NCBI GenBank assembly: GCA_037974965.1 | Contig: JBBPFI010000004.1 | Span: 868,001-932,000 of the forward strand | Length of the DNA stretch: 64,000 nucleotides | Reading direction: 5' to 3' | From: Dacryopinax spathularia | Taxonomy: Eukaryota > Basidiomycota > Dacrymycetes > Dacrymycetales > Dacrymycetaceae | Shown here: in pieces, positions 1-12,556 of the stretch | How the letters are laid out: every line of letters begins with the position of its first letter | Position numbering within the stretch: position 1 is the stretch's first letter | The notes under the pieces: model-generated | The model's database searches: none | The model's input: only the letters and a program-made list of their open reading frames with translations | Told to the model about the DNA's origin: nothing | Made by a program: the position numbers and the translations under genes

Positions 1-3000
1 GCCATTGTTCAGTTGCTGACAGATGCACGCCTCCATGTGGCTTTGCTCGAGGTAAGTTTCTTGCAGCACCCAGCGGATCGTTCTCTGATCTGCTGCAGTT
101 CAACTTGCTTATGCTCAGTCTGGCTGTTTGGTCTGAGGGTGACCTAAGCGAGCAATCAGAACTCTTCACGGCCGTACTCGACACTTTCGATCGTCATTCA
201 GCTATCTGGGCCTCAATGGATGCGAACGCATCTATCGCTCAAAGCCTGTTCCTCAAGCTGCAGAAGCTCCGTTTCCAGAAACAAAAGGCTCCACCTCTGG
301 TGCGATTCATCCGGCAACCAAAATTCTGGCCTTATCTCGCTAAGCAGGAGAGAGCTGTAGTGGAGACGGAGTACACTCGCTTTGTCAAGGTAAGGCTTCT
401 TCGGCTATTGACATGTCCAAGATGTTTATCTTACCCAGGAACTGGCTGATCCACCGAGAGCCGATAACTTCAGCACGGCACGCATTCCTGAGCTCCAGGA
501 GCTTATCCATTCTTCTGTCGACAAGTCTCCGCACAACATCGCAACCCAAATTTGGGAACGTGTGAAATCAACCCAAGACTGGCCTGGTCTCGTTTGGGAG
601 AACGTCATGCAGGGCTTGAAAGATTACTCGCTACAAGCTACGAGCAGAGAGGAAAGACTGGCTTGCTCGAAACGACTCAGCCTCGTCCTGCATCACCTTG
701 ATCGACGGCTGTTGAAAGGGTTCGACCACTATCTTCGCCTCTGGTGTACGCGCACGGAAGGCCTCAAGATACTGGATATTAACGCTGCACACTGGGAGCT
801 CCTGGTACCTCTACTAATCAAACTCTGCGTCTTTCATGCCGTTTCTTGCGCCACCATTCTGGAGTGCTTCGTTTATCCCGTCTGGCGACACTTTGCGGCT
901 ATACCGACTTCCTCGGACTCGCAAATGTACCGCGAAAGGCATGTGCCCTGCTTGTTTCAGACTGCAATCCTGGTCCTGTGTCTTCTGCTGCAAAACCAAG
1001 CAAGCACGGGCGACGGCGCAGGTTTGACACCAATCAGTCTGCCTCAGCTGCAACGGTTGCAGACCAGAAGATTGTCCGTCTACCAGGGAACCAGCTTTCA
1101 GGCTCTTCTGGACGGTGCTGGCTATCTGGTCGCTCTCAGTATGAGCCCGCTGCTTACTCCAGAGGTCGCCACGACCCTCCTGCGTCTCAAAATGAGTTTA
1201 CTGGATGATCCCCTCTTCAAGCAGCAAGTTTCGCGAGACCCCATCCAGATCCAGCGATCGCTTGCCTCTTCGCCGAACCTCGCAAGGACGCCCGAAGTAG
1301 AGGACAGAATGGAAGAAGTCCTGATGTACCTCATGACAGCTGATAATGGTTCGCCGGCTGTTCAGGGAAGTGACGGAGAAGGCGACATCTGGAAGCAGAC
1401 AATCTCCGAGCTCGATCCCTGGCGCTGTCACCGGGATGCAGTCAAGCTCCAGCTCACTCTGCGCCGACTATGTCGAATTGGTAGAAGCAATTCACCAGAA
1501 GCACCAGCATTTGCTGCGCAGCTGGACCGCGATACGACAGCACTGTTCGCGCATGATTGGACGCCTGAAGAGCTAGCATATATCTCGGTTCTCTTGGATG
1601 GCATTGATACAAAAGCAACCGGCGAGGTTAGCTTCTACAGAATGCTTGCTTTTCCGCGCTAATCTCCCGTTCCTTCAGCTCGTGAACAAGGCGTACGAAA
1701 GGATTACGGATGCATTGCGCAGTACTCTATCGAATCTTACGGCCCAATCTGCCAATGTGTTCAACGGGATCGCCACAAGCACCATTCACCTTATGTTAAG
1801 GATCACGTCGCCAGTGACTGTGATGGAGACCGGCTATCCAGAGATATCGAGCTCCACCATGGAGACGTTCCTTACTGCTGTCTGCAGCACCTGGAAAGCC
1901 GTGTTCCCCAGAATCAGCCCGTATACCACACTACAAGCAATGGATAGCAAGCCCATCGATGGCAGCGTTTACCGTGATCTTATGATGCTCACCACACGGT
2001 TACTCCACTTTGCGCTTGGTGTCATGGAAAACCCTTCCGCCGAATGGAAACGAATGTCTGAGACTGCCATCAGCTTTGCTATCCAGTTCGCTAACGTACG
2101 CTGTTTCCCAATGCTCTTGAGTTGTTACTCATTACCCCTCAGTTCTACGGCACCGATGGACCGCTGAAAGACAGCATACTATTTTCTATGCTTCTCGATA
2201 CCGCCTATTACCTCATAGATGGTAAGATCACGTTCTATCATATTGCCGGGCCTCTGGCTAATCCATCTCAGACCTTCCTTTCGACATGAAAAATCCGAAT
2301 GCAGATATCATTCGCACCATACCCGGCCTATACCCCACCAATCTGTCACCCCACATGTCCGTTTGGCACCGGAACCGAATACAGAAGATACTCCAATACG
2401 TCCCCCGAGACTATTATGTCGAAGGTCTGCAGTATGCAGCAACTCCGAAACATCCAGCTTCAAGAGTCCAGAATCGCCCATGGGAATGGGGCGAAAACTT
2501 CTACAAGCCGCGTGAACTGGGCAAGAAGAAAGTGGACGACTATACGGCCTTCCCCACCCCCGATACGGCACCTACCAACTCTCGCAGTATCTCCCTTGAC
2601 TTGTTCCAGGCTAAGTTCACCCGTGATCGCGTAGCCGAGCCGACGCTATTCGAGGACGTAACAGACAGCGAAGATAACAGGCGAGCAGCGGAGGAACGCG
2701 CGACGGGAGATGCATTGAGCGGCGAGACGATGTATGCTCGGGATTGGCGGGACGCGAAGGTGCCTCTCAAGGGCGCGCGGCTTCCGGAGCAGATACAGGA
2801 AGACGACAGCGACGAGGAGGAATGGCCACGGCTGGAAGGGTTGAGCAGTAAGTGCCTCTCTTCCACTCTGAATCCAAGCCTGACCTCGTATAGTCCAAGA
2901 TAACAATGGCTCGGCGCCGAAATCCGCCGGAGGACAAGCGCCTCCACCATCAGGAAAAGGCAGACGCAAACGCCCAGCCGGCGATACGCCAATCGACATC

Positions 3001-3150
3001 CCAGACGACGACGACGACGAGATCGAGATCATCGAGCCACCTAAGCCGGTGCCTGGGAAGGGTAAAGGTAAGGCTGGGAAGGCGCCCGCTGCTGGTTCCT
3101 CTTCGAGGGGGAGGGGGAGGAGGACGTCCCATTCTAGGACGCGGAAATGA
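1..3150 (+). CDS. MED12: Mediator subunit 12 (Med12/Srb8)-like, C-terminal part
   Basis: Only the 3' part of the gene is present; the 5' end lies beyond base 1. Exons read as 1-51, 99-389, 439-1626, 1679-2095, 2143-2221, 2272-2847 and 2894-3150 stay in one frame throughout. The protein is a long helical repeat-like region, then a conserved stretch around 2286-2480 (PNADIIRTIPGLYPTNLSPH, then WHRNRIQKILQYVPRDYY). The tail is highly charged and basic, with a run of Asp/Glu and GKGKGKAGK before the stop. This layout fits the C-terminal half of Med12, the large scaffold of the nuclear Mediator CDK8 module, which represses or tunes RNA polymerase II transcription. The family name comes from recall of basidiomycete Med12 proteins and is likely, not certain. 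The coding frame itself is secure. The next gene starts about 220 bp downstream on the same strand. Confidence 0.6.
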
Positions 3151-3372
3151 ACGTTTTTTTTTGGCATTTTCCTTTGGGTTGTGGGACAAGGGCAATGTAT
3201 TCTAGGCATACAGAATGGAGCAATACGGAATGTACAACATTGTGCTCTTTCACATTCGTCATCATGTAGCCCCGCGACCAGAAATGCGGGGAAGCGCCCG
3301 AACAAAACCAGACACGACCCTGACTTCATCTGCACATCTTCTAGCGTGACCTCAACACCTGAGGTACATGAG

Positions 3373-4361
3373 ATGGAGACCGCCCGCCTACTACATTCCC
3401 TCATCCCCACCTCCCACTACCTCCCAAGCCAAAGATACAACACAACCCTCACCCCAACCCAAGGATTTCACCGCACCCTCACCTTCTCCATCCCCTCCTT
3501 CTCTACCTCCGCACCCACCACTCCCTATCCGCCAACCACCCCGACCAGCCTGCCAGAAGAGACAACAACATGCATCCTCCAAGCACTCCTCTTCCTCCCC
3601 CCCGACATATTCTCCGACCCTTACGAGCTCTCTCAGCGGCAGTCCGATGGCCGACTAGGCGAGTTCAAAGTCTGGGGCGAGGTGGACCTAGAAGGGCCGG
3701 TTATGGCCGTCGATCCTGCCGGGACCGCTTTGCTCCTCTCAGTGGACACCACTACTCCCCCTGACGAGTCTGAACGGCAGGGACTGGGTGTGGGGATGGG
3801 AGGAGGAGTGGATGTGGATGTTCCGCTGCATTTAAGATACCCGAAGCCGATGGACCACCAGCAGGCTGTGGAGATGGGTTGGAAGGGGAGGTTTGAGGTG
3901 CCTTGGCCTGTTGTTTATTGGGCTTGTGGTGCGTTCGCTTCCTTCCTCTCCACTTTCTCTCTCTCCATCTCTTTCTCTTTGTCTGGGGATGCGGGGCTGA
4001 TGAGTTCGTAGAAGGAGCGAGAGAGGAGGAGGAGTTTTCGCCGTTTGATGCTCTGCCGGAGCCGTTTCGTAGTCCGTATGCGAGGAACACCACCTTCCGG
4101 TTCCTGCGTCCAACTTGGGAAGGGGATGATGCGAAGCTCGAGACGGAGGGGGTGGGGTGGCCGGCGATATCCGTCCAGGTCCCCACTGGCGACCTTTCGC
4201 ATCTTCCTATCGTGGAATGGGGCACGAGCCTAACCGTCCTGTTCGCTTTCCTCTATGTTGCCTGGTATGCTTGGAGCGTGCCTTCTTCCTCCCTGAAGGG
4301 AGCGAGCAAGGCAGCTGCGGACGACGCGCCGCGAAAGGGAACGAGGACGAAGAGGGAATGA
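3373..4361 (+). CDS. PBN1: PIG-X/Pbn1, GPI mannosyltransferase I stabilising subunit
   Basis: Two exons (3373-3928, 4012-4361) encode 301 aa. PIG-X/Pbn1 partners the catalytic PIG-M/Gpi14 in the ER and is needed to add the first mannose of the GPI anchor. Diagnostic features are the motif VPLHLRYPKP near residue 150 and the PWPVVYWACE stretch that follows, as in the PIG-X domain. A single C-terminal membrane segment (about TSLTVLFAFLYVAWYAW) is followed by a short Lys/Arg-rich tail facing the cytosol, the usual type I topology. No clear N-terminal signal peptide is visible, which is also the case in several fungal members. The start was chosen as the first ATG in the open frame. It lies tail-to-tail with the Rho GTPase gene, 220 bp apart. 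Confidence 0.85.
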
Positions 4362-4581
4362 GATTGTACAGGGATCCTTTTTCTGGGTTTTTGTATGGTA
4401 GGTAGAATGTAGGATGAGGCTATCGATGAAGTGCGATATCGAGATATGACGGTGGAAAGGTGCATGTATGCGGGGAGAACGAAGCAAAGTGAATCAAAAG
4501 GATGAGAACCAGCGCACAATAGACCGTAGCGAATGATCAAAGAGAAGGGCGGGTGAACACCAGCGCAGAGGTCGTCACAGG

Positions 4582-5618
4582 TCATGCAAGCACACACCCC
4601 ACCCCACGCTTCTTCAACGCCTTCCCCCATTTCCCCCTCATACTCTCCCTCAACGCCAGCGCAAACACCTCCCTCACCCCCTGGCCCGTCTTGGCCGAAC
4701 ACTCCACATACCTCGCCCCTATCTCCCGTGCCACACTTGCCCCTTGCTCCGGGGAGACGGGGGATTGACCTTGGGCGGCGAGCATCCGGCGAGTGTGCTC
4801 GTCGGACCGGAGATCGATTTTGGTGCCGACGAGGATCTTGGGGGTTTGTTCGCAGAAATGGGCTACTTCGGGGAACCACTGTGCGCGGGGGTTAGCGAGC
4901 TGCACTGTATCTCTCTCAACCTCCTTCCTCCTCCTCTTCCTCTGGCCCATTGAAAGCAGGGAGCATAAAGCAGACAGACGAAGACAGAAGAGACGAGAGA
5001 GCCTAGTGGGAGAGGCGGAGAGGAGAGAGAGATGTTGAGAGGAAAGCAGAAGACGCACCTTATCCTGCACATTAGCCAAACTAACCGGAAAGTCAACCGC
5101 GAACACGATAAGGATCACGTCGCTCTCCGGATAACTGAGCGGTCTCAGTCTGTCATATTCCTCCTGGCCGGCCGTGTCCCATAGTGCGAGCTCGACGGTC
5201 TTGCCTTCGTAGGGGACGGTAGTGACGTAGTTCTCGAATACTGTAGGGACGTAGGCCTGCGCTCATCAACAGTCAACAGTCATCAGCAACATTCCAACAC
5301 CATCCTTCGCTCTCCCCCCGCAACATCATGCCCCTCCCGCGCGCCGTGCAGGTCCGCCCAGCGGCAGAGGCAGAGAGGACAGAGGGGAGAAGTGGTAGAG
5401 TGAGCAGGCGCACCTCCGGAAACCGATTCTCGGCATAAACGATCAACAAACACGTCTTCCCGCACCCTCCATCCCCCACGACAACAAGTTTCTTCTTATA
5501 GTCCGGTCTTCTCCCCAGTTGACCTCCTGGTGTGCTGGCAGAGGGGGCGTGGTCGTCGTACTGCCGTACATGTCAGCCTCCGATTGGGTCAGGTAAACTA
5601 CGTGAGGCTTACCTCCAT
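4582..5618 (-). CDS. Rho-family small GTPase
   Basis: Four exons (5613-5618, 5414-5560, 5059-5256, 4582-4878) give 215 aa. All GTPase boxes are present: P-loop GDGGCGKT, switch [11 protein letters not shown] with its effector Thr, switch [20 protein letters not shown], the GTKIDL variant of TKxD, and ECSAK. The Rho insert is visible after TKID. The protein ends in CVLA, a CaaX box whose last residue predicts farnesylation and plasma-membrane or endomembrane anchoring. The phrase [16 protein letters not shown] suggests the fungal Rho2/Rho3/Rho4 group rather than Rho1 or Cdc42, but I cannot assign the subfamily. Such proteins control actin, exocytosis or cell-wall synthesis. The first coding exon is only six bases (ATGGAG), followed by a 52-nt intron. 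Confidence 0.93.
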
Positions 5619-6007
5619 GTTGCCTTGAGCGGAACAGGATGTTGAGGTGAGGTGTTGGGTCGCAAGGGACGGGAAGACGTGCGAATGCCGGAGAACTCGA
5701 GCTGGGGATAGGTTATGAATTGCTCTGTGCCGGCGGAATGGACTAGTACTGCCCACGGTTTCCCAACCGCACTCAATGAGCTTCGCAGGCACGTAAGGCT
5801 TTGGACTGCTACCGCCCACCCCATCCGCGCATTCCAAACACACGCGACGCGCTCTCCCCCTCACGCTCACGCTTCTGCACAGCCACACACCGATCACCCT
5901 CGATCGCGCGTCCTCTCTGCCCTCAGAACAGAGAGAGAGGATGTCTCACATTCCCCACTGACATCCAGGAGATTCCTGTCAACCCTCGTCCGGGTCGCGC
6001 GCCACCG

Positions 6008-6767
6008 ATGGCTCATCCGTACTCCCAACCTCACGGCCAGCAACAGCAGGCTCAGCAGTACTTCTACCCTCCTCACGCGTATACACAAGCACAAGTACAG
6101 GGGATGCCTACTCCTTCACCCTCAGTAGTCCCTTCCCGCGGGGCTACCCCAGCCGCGGTTGGCTATGTGGCCACGCCAGCGGCCGAGAGACCAGAAAGGC
6201 CAGAGCGACCAGAGAAGTCAGAGAGACAAGGACCTGGCAGGCCAAGGAGGGAGAGACAAGCTGTCGAGGGGAGGGAGAGGGGACAGGCGTTCAAGGGGAG
6301 TTTTACAAAGGACTGTACGTCTCCCTTCTTCGTTCTGCCTTCTTTGTCTTGGTCTACGAAGAGGAAGGCTGGTGCTGATGAGTTAATGGGGTGGGATAGT
6401 GATGCACCTTATGTATGCCTTTGGTGACGTCCCGAACCCCGCACCGGACTCCGTGAGCGTCCTAGAAGAGATCGTAATCGAATACATCCTCGACCTCGTA
6501 CGTCCCTCTCTCCCTCCCTTCCCCTTCCCTCGACCCAGCCAGTTTCACTAACCCCTCCGTCTTTTTCTCGATACGGGAAAAAAAAAACAGTGTCAAACAT
6601 CCCTCCGCGCCACCCCGCACAAGACCCGCCTGCAAGTAGACGACCTGAGGCACGCCCTGAGACACGCGGCGGACTCGAAGGAATTGGGAAGGCTCGAGGA
6701 ACTGTTGTTCTTGCATGAGGAGATCAAGAGGGCCAGAGCCGAGTTTGCGGTGGAGGATGGGGCGTGA
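6008..6767 (+). CDS. TAF13: TFIID subunit TAF13
   Basis: Exons 6008-6314, 6400-6497 and 6591-6767 give 193 aa. The C-terminal half is the histone-fold domain that pairs with TAF11 in TFIID (nucleus, RNA polymerase II initiation). The signature FTKD...LMYAFGDVPNPAPDSV, followed by EEIVIEYILDL, RLQVDDLRHALR and a closing EELLFLHEEIKRAR helix, matches TAF13 closely. The first 90 residues are a low-complexity extension rich in Gln, Pro, Glu and Arg (repeated RPE units), longer than the minimal yeast and animal proteins. The second intron contains an A-rich stretch immediately before its acceptor at 6590. It is divergent from the Rho gene, separated by about 390 bp. Confidence 0.88.
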
Positions 6768-7900
6768 GGCGTGCCCGCGTTTGCTGAGTTTGGGTGGTGT
6801 GGGGGGAGGAGGGGCGGCGTTTGCGCGCTTGGGGAGGGGGTGGGTGCCAAGGGGGTGGAGCTGGGATGGACTGGGCTTGAACGCTCGGCTGCGGGAAGGC
6901 AAAGACGGATCTTACGGCCTTTCAACGTGCACAAACCCAGCATGTGCGGAGTTTCGGCCTGGCAGTACGTCGATGCGCTAAGGAGGATAGAGCGGAACCT
7001 CGCTACCTCAGGCTCCGGGGGGACGGCCATCAACATTAACACACCTTCTCCTTCAGGATATGCGGTATCCCAGCCTGCGAGCCTCGTTTCAACAGGCTTG
7101 TACCAGGATGTTGGACGACACGATCGTGCTCCGCTCTATCTGCGGCCTGCCTCGCACATGCGAGTGACGCACCAGCGCCAGTCAGTCGGGTCAACCGAGG
7201 GAAGAGCGGAGTTCCGGCCATTGTGCGTCCTACAGTCATGTGACGGGGACAACGTGTATCCCACCCCGCAGGACGCACGTCCCTGCGACATGGAGATCGA
7301 GGCGAAGTCGAGGTTAAGAAGAGGGATCGGCAAGCGCACAATGGCAGGAGAAGAGGATGGGTCGGTGGGCGGGGGTGGGTGCTTGTTGGGATCCTCCCGT
7401 CTGCTGTAATGTGATGTATTATTTCTGTGTATTCTTAATCCCAGAGTGTTGATGTTTCTGATACGTTGGGGACTGGGGCAGAATATTTGCTTGGTTTGGA
7501 AAGGAGGATGATCCTTGAGCGTCGTGGTTGGAGGTGCGGTGGGGGCGTGCTGCAAGCGTGGGAATGCGGCAAGAAGCTGCGGAGAAGAGGTTCGGAGAAC
7601 TCAAGAGCGTTTTTCCACTGCCAGCTTTTGCGGGACGTTCCCACGAGTTGCAGAGTCGGCCAATACTCCAGCCGAGAGATTGTCAATGACCGTCTCGAGT
7701 GACAATAATGCCGGCATGGAAAGTTGCCACATTCCATCAAATCCCTGCAACTCGGCAACGCACTTGCCCTCGCCCCTCGGACGCCGCTCCGGCCACCTCT
7801 CCAGCTCCAACCACTCCTCCGAAAGAACACTCGCCCGATTGAAGCTCGTGATGACATCCACTTCAGTCCTATCTCCGGACAGCGCAAACGACTCGGAGCG
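6768..7900. other. Intergenic stretch, no gene seen
   Basis: Just over 1.1 kb between TAF13 and the mini-paralogue gene. Open frames of 130 to 210 codons exist here on both strands, but they overlap one another, carry no recognisable motif and change composition abruptly. I read it as the TAF13 3' flank plus promoter of the next gene. Confidence 0.5.
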
Positions 7901-8066
7901 CAGGTTTATATATACAACAGTAAACTAGTCGCATTGCGGCGACGTAAACCAGCCTGTGCCTCTCCTCCTGCACGGTCGACCTACACGCTACCAAGTTATC
8001 AGGTGAGCGACGGCACCGTAACCGCTCTGCACTGCAAACATCAACTAATGCTGTACCCAACCACAG
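7900..8066 (+). promoter_or_regulatory. Probable TATA box and 5'UTR intron of the 8.07 kb gene
   Basis: A TTTATATATAC element at about 7904-7914 lies 155 bp upstream of the ATG. A well-formed intron follows, with donor AG|GTGAGC near 8003 and acceptor CACAG at about 8066, two or three bases before the start codon. This suggests a TATA-driven, regulated promoter and a spliced leader region. Inferred from sequence only. Confidence 0.4.
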
Positions 8067-8068
8067 CG

Positions 8069-8442
8069 ATGGCCTCCACCACCAAACAGCCAACGTTCAT
8101 ACTCTTCTACAAAGACATAGAAACCGTCCGTCTCCAGCCCAAGACCTACGCCGTAAGCGCACCCATCCTCCCGTCCCCTCTCATCATCAACCCTCACCGA
8201 ACTGGGCGCAGGATCTCGTACAGCTCACGCGGGAGTGGCTCGTCCCTCCCGAGGGGACGACATTCACGCTACGCGTCTCGAAGGGATATCTCCCCTCGGC
8301 GGGGAGTGGTGATGTTGACGGGCAGGGGCGCTATGTTTGGGTCGGGGACGAGGAGACGTGGAAGGAGGTCGTGGAAGGGGCGGGGGAGGACAGGGTGAGG
8401 GTTGAGATTGTTGCTGAGGCGGCTTGGGGCGGCTTTGTTTGA
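8069..8442 (+). CDS. 104-aa mini-paralogue of the 10.9 kb gene (unnamed family)
   Basis: Two exons, 8069-8152 and 8212-8442, separated by a 59-nt intron. I do not recognise the family. The protein aligns end to end with residues 56 to about 160 of the gene at 10929: both have AMA near the start, a [D/E]xETxRxxPKTY[A/S] stretch directly before the intron, then DLxQ-x-[A/T]RxWLxPP-[D/E]G-x-[S/T]F-x-LRV, Y[I/V]WV-x-[D/N]DETW, and RVEIV. The intron sits at the same codon in both genes. This copy stops right after that module (GGFV, stop), so it is a stand-alone single domain. It probably arose by tandem duplication. No signal peptide or membrane segment is visible. Confidence 0.75.
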
Positions 8443-10928
8443 AACATGTAGGCCGTTTATGATGCGTTGGATATAATGTGTAGGGAGAAATGTTACGAGA
8501 GAGATGTTGAACAGAAGTGAGACAACCCCGCAAGAGAAAAAGCAGCCCCACACAGCTTCCTGAAGATATATAAACCACGCTTCTCCCTAGCTTCCCGAAG
8601 ATACCAGAGCGAGCCTAACAACTTCAACCCACAACAACGCACGCCTCAAGATCATTTGATTCTGGATATCACCCTCTGGAAGGTCCGCGGCTTTCCGTTC
8701 CTTTGAGGCGCTGCATCTCCCGAACCATCCTCTTTCTTACCAAAGACAGCCAAAAGAGAGAAGCGCCGCGGTCCAGCGCAAAAACAAACTCACCAATCCC
8801 CATCAGCGCATCACAACCAGTACCAGCTATCAGGAGCAAGCAAGCAGCAAATCATCAGGAGCATCAACAACCAACAACTAGCAATGAATCAGCATCATTG
8901 AGCGCAGCCAGCACCGCAGCATTCCATCAGTTTCGCGCGGAGGGATCACGGTTGGCGCTCGGGAGCCGCTCCCCGCTGCTCCTAAGGCCCCTCTTTACCA
9001 GCGGCCTGCTCCTCAGGAGAAGAGAAGCACGCGGGCGGCAGCCGCCGAGGAGCACATGCTCAGGGGAACGCCATCAGCTCTCCCGAGCCCCTATCTCCCG
9101 AAGGGGGTGTTGTAGGGTGTAGCTTATCAGCCAGCAACGCGGGAAACGGGGATGACTCGACCTCTCTCCCCTCTTTGCTGGAAGAGGGCTTTCAGGGCTG
9201 ATGGCTGACGGTGCAGGGTGGGGGATTAGGAGCAGAGGATTTAGCGCGATTGACCATGATTCTCCTAACACTGTCGAGGCCGTAAAAGGTGAGATATGAT
9301 TGGCTTACTACGCCCTGTTGATGGAGGAGTGGAGCTCGCCGTTTGCGCAGCAGCTCTTTCGGGCTATAGGCAGAGGTTGGTTGTGGATACTCGCTCGGCG
9401 TCCCGAGCTGTTATTCGGAGCGCGGTTGATCTCGGTGGACAGAAGATTAGCTATTTCCCTTTCTTGGCAGGAGCGGTTCGGTGATCTGTTCTGGATCGTC
9501 TGTGGTTTGAGAGACATGGGGAGCGAGGATCGGCGGAATTGGCCGCGCGAGATTGAGAACCCGACTGCTATGAGACATCCCGAGTCGTTCTCTATCGGGA
9601 AGGTCGCTCGACCGTCACTGTGGGCTGTGGGAGGTCTCGAACGTTCTTCGTTCTGGCGGTGCAGAGAGAGGAGGTCCGGCCGCGCAGCAGCAAGTCACGA
9701 TCATCCATCTCCCCCCAATCTAGGGGGATAATTGCCCTTTGTTGAGCAGCGGGTACATGCTGTTCTGCCCCGCGCGAAAGGCGGTCCCTGTTCTTTCCGC
9801 ATTCGGATCCGGCGCGGTTGCCTCGAGGCTCAGCTGGCTGGATACGGCATGCTCATCACCCCGTTTGCTTTTCATGTCCACGCTCAACGCTGTCCATATT
9901 CGTACACCCTGCTCCTACCATACACCGCTCCCTCGCTCTTTGGCAGTACACGTACGCCCGTGCCCCTCCTCAACAGGGGTTAGGATATTCAACCTCGACA
10001 CTCGTACTCTCATCGATACCGCCTCTTACTCGTCGGCGTCACACAACTCTCGCCAGCGCAACGCTCAACACAATCCGCAAGCACCCTCGGCCTGCTTGTT
10101 CTTCCTCGACCGGACAAAACCTGATTCACCGTAATTACCCCAATTGAACAAGGTACGTCCTCACTCGCTCCCGCTCCATTCGTTGTTCTCGATGTTTCTC
10201 CACCCGCGGGGGTCCTTTCGCCTGCACATCCATATCCATATCCATATCCGTATCCTCACTCGTGCACCCCGCCAGCAATGGCAGTTTGGACACGGGCGGG
10301 CCCAAGGGCCGCGCAGGGCTGGCTGTCGTTATAGCTGCGAGCGGCAAATCTGCGCAAACCCTGGGCCCACGCGCCCTGTGCATGTTACGAATGGGGGAGA
10401 GACGACGCATGACGGCATGATCAATCCCCGCCTCGTTGTTCCTTCTTTTTTTGCCTCACTCAGCGGTTCAGTGGAGAGAAGGTACTGCTCGGGCGGCGGG
10501 CGGGCACAGGCGCAAGCGCTAGCGCTGTACGCCCTTAAAGCGGCGAAGAGGAGAGGGTAGGAGGGGGGTTATCACGCGCTCTGTGGTTGGACAAGTCTTC
10601 CTGACTCGGCCTCGCTCTCGCCCAAACCGACTGTAACCCACTCCACACCCGAGGAGGAGTAGGAGCCAAATAGAGAGCCACGGCTGGTCACTATTCTCTC
10701 CCGTATTCATCGCCTGCGCCCTCGTCGACGAACGCCTTTCGAGCGCATATCGTTCTGCCCCTATCCCGCGCTTTCTCCTTTCTCTCGCATTGTTGCTATT
10801 CGTGTTGTTGTAACATCTTCCTTCCCCTTTCCTTTTTCATACCGCTCTCCCCACTCGAATCATCTGCTGCTCAATCAGCACCGCGGAATCTACGGACTGA
10901 CAAGGCACCTGTCCACCGGACAGGTTAT
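8443..10928. other. 2.5 kb gene-free region upstream of the 10.9 kb gene
   Basis: No reading frame here has convincing coding character. The longest (143 codons, 9300-9731) has no motif and a composition unlike the neighbouring proteins. A short CATATCCATATC-type repeat sits near 10230-10250. The GC-rich, CT-skewed stretch at 10590-10920 resembles a fungal promoter and leader. The region may contain a long, spliced 5' leader for the gene at 10929. Confidence 0.45.
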
Positions 10929-12556
10929 ATGCTCGCAGCGACCCACGGTGCTACACCCTCCCCCTGGGCCGCATCCTACACCCAAGTCTCAACCGTCGCC
11001 GCACCCGCCCCTCAGCCTGCAAAGAAGGGCAAGGCTGCCACACCCTGGGAACTCGCTCACACCGCAAGCGCAACCCAGCCGCCTCCATCAGCCATGGCAC
11101 TCGCTCCTCAACGTCCGGCCTACATGACCCTCGTTCATGGGGACATGGAGACGATCCGGATGATGCCTAAAACATACTCGGTGCGTGCCTTGCACATTGC
11201 ACCAACGTGAACGTAGCTCACTCCGCAGCAGGATCTCGAACAGGTCGCCCGTGACTGGCTCAAACCGCCCGATGGAGCCTCCTTCGCACTGCGCGTGCCG
11301 ACGGATATGGCCTCCATCGCCACGAGTCGTTTGATTCAAGGACCTTACATCTGGGTCGCGAACGACGAGACGTGGCAAATCGCCATCCAGGGCGTGAACG
11401 GTACTCGTGTTGAGATCGTCTCCGACGCCGCTCCTCCCCCGCCTCCGTGCGTATCATCCCTTCGCCACTATGCATACATGCTAACACGCCCGCAGTGAGC
11501 CCCCTCGCCCTCCCACACCCGTCCTCGAAATGCCCGCCCAGTTCAACCTCGAGCTCGAACCGAGCCAGACCGTCGCGCTCGAAACATGGATCACCTCCGA
11601 CACCTACGACATGTCCAAGACCGACGACGGGATCACAGTCGACGGCACCTTCTTCGGCAAGCTCAGTATCGTCCACAAGCCCGGGACGCACACCGTCGAC
11701 TTTACCGGCACACGCTACCAGGACCCGGGGCTGCAAGGCGAGTTCTGGATGGACGCGAGCATCATGCGCCGGCTCGCGATCGTAGCGAAACAGCGCTCGG
11801 TCGCCAAGTGTCAGGCGACGGTCATGGCGCCCAGCCCGCAGTACTGCGATTTCTACGTTAGCTTGTCCCATCTCTGGCGCTTGGGCGTGACGTATCCGCA
11901 GGCGGAGGTCATGCCTGACGGGAGGGCAAAGTTTTTCGTCCGCACGGCGAGCAAGACCGGCTACTTGGAGCACTTCAACTCGGAGACGGTCATCACTTCG
12001 CTGTACTACGAGGTCGCGTGAGTCGTCATCTTATGCTGTACCTGAAGGCGATGCTGATCACGTTCATGCAGCCCTGATGTTGGTGTGGACGGCGCGTCAT
12101 CCTATGTACAGCATTGGAACGGCAGCTTCGCCCTGCCGTTCGACTCTTTCATCCCGCACCTGTACAAGATCCTCGAGAGCCTCGGTGTCCCCGCCAAGGA
12201 GCGCACCAACTTCATCTGGTGAGTCATATCTCGTATTGGCAAGTGCCGTACGCTAACATGCATGCAGCAACAACCTCAACGCCTTCTCGCAACACAAGAC
12301 GATCGCCTACCGGCTCATGTCCCCCAACCGGCTCTCCTCCGCCATCGACATCTCCGTAACGACCGACCCGTGCGTCCTAACGCGCGTCTTCCTCCTCTGG
12401 CGCGGCCTGCCGGATGACGAGCTCCCCATGTTCGACGGTCGTGGGGAAAAGGAAGCGTCGGCATTTGACTGGCGCGCCGAGGTCGGGTGGTCGGAGGCTG
12501 CGTTGGAACCGAAAAACTTCCGCGTGCTCGAGTTGAGCATTATGGAGTGCATCTGA
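10929..12556 (+). CDS. 474-aa basidiomycete protein of unknown function (full-length member of the mini-paralogue family)
   Basis: Five exons (10929-11180, 11232-11446, 11496-12017, 12072-12218, 12268-12556) give 474 aa; the lengths sum to whole codons. The family is unknown to me. Residues 1-55 are Ala/Pro-rich. An N-terminal module (about 56-155) is shared with the 8069 gene, and a PPPPPEPPRPP linker follows. The C-terminal half contains the conserved-looking phrases WNGSFALPFDSFIPHLYKIL, NNLNAFSQHKTIAYRLMSP, then RLSSAIDISV and VFLLWRGL. The phrase MTLVHGDMETIRMMPKTYS is followed by a Trp-rich strand pattern that looks like a beta-rich fold. There is no signal peptide or membrane segment, so it is probably cytosolic. 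The acceptor of the first intron is ambiguous by three bases (CAG|CAG). Confidence 0.85.

Noticed and set aside
7724-8398. 224-codon frame overlapping the mini-paralogue gene
   Set aside because: It covers the real first exon in frame but reads through its intron; homology to the 10.9 kb gene fixes the spliced model.
9300-9731. 143-codon frame on the plus strand
   Set aside because: No motif, unusual composition and no splice-compatible neighbours; most likely chance.
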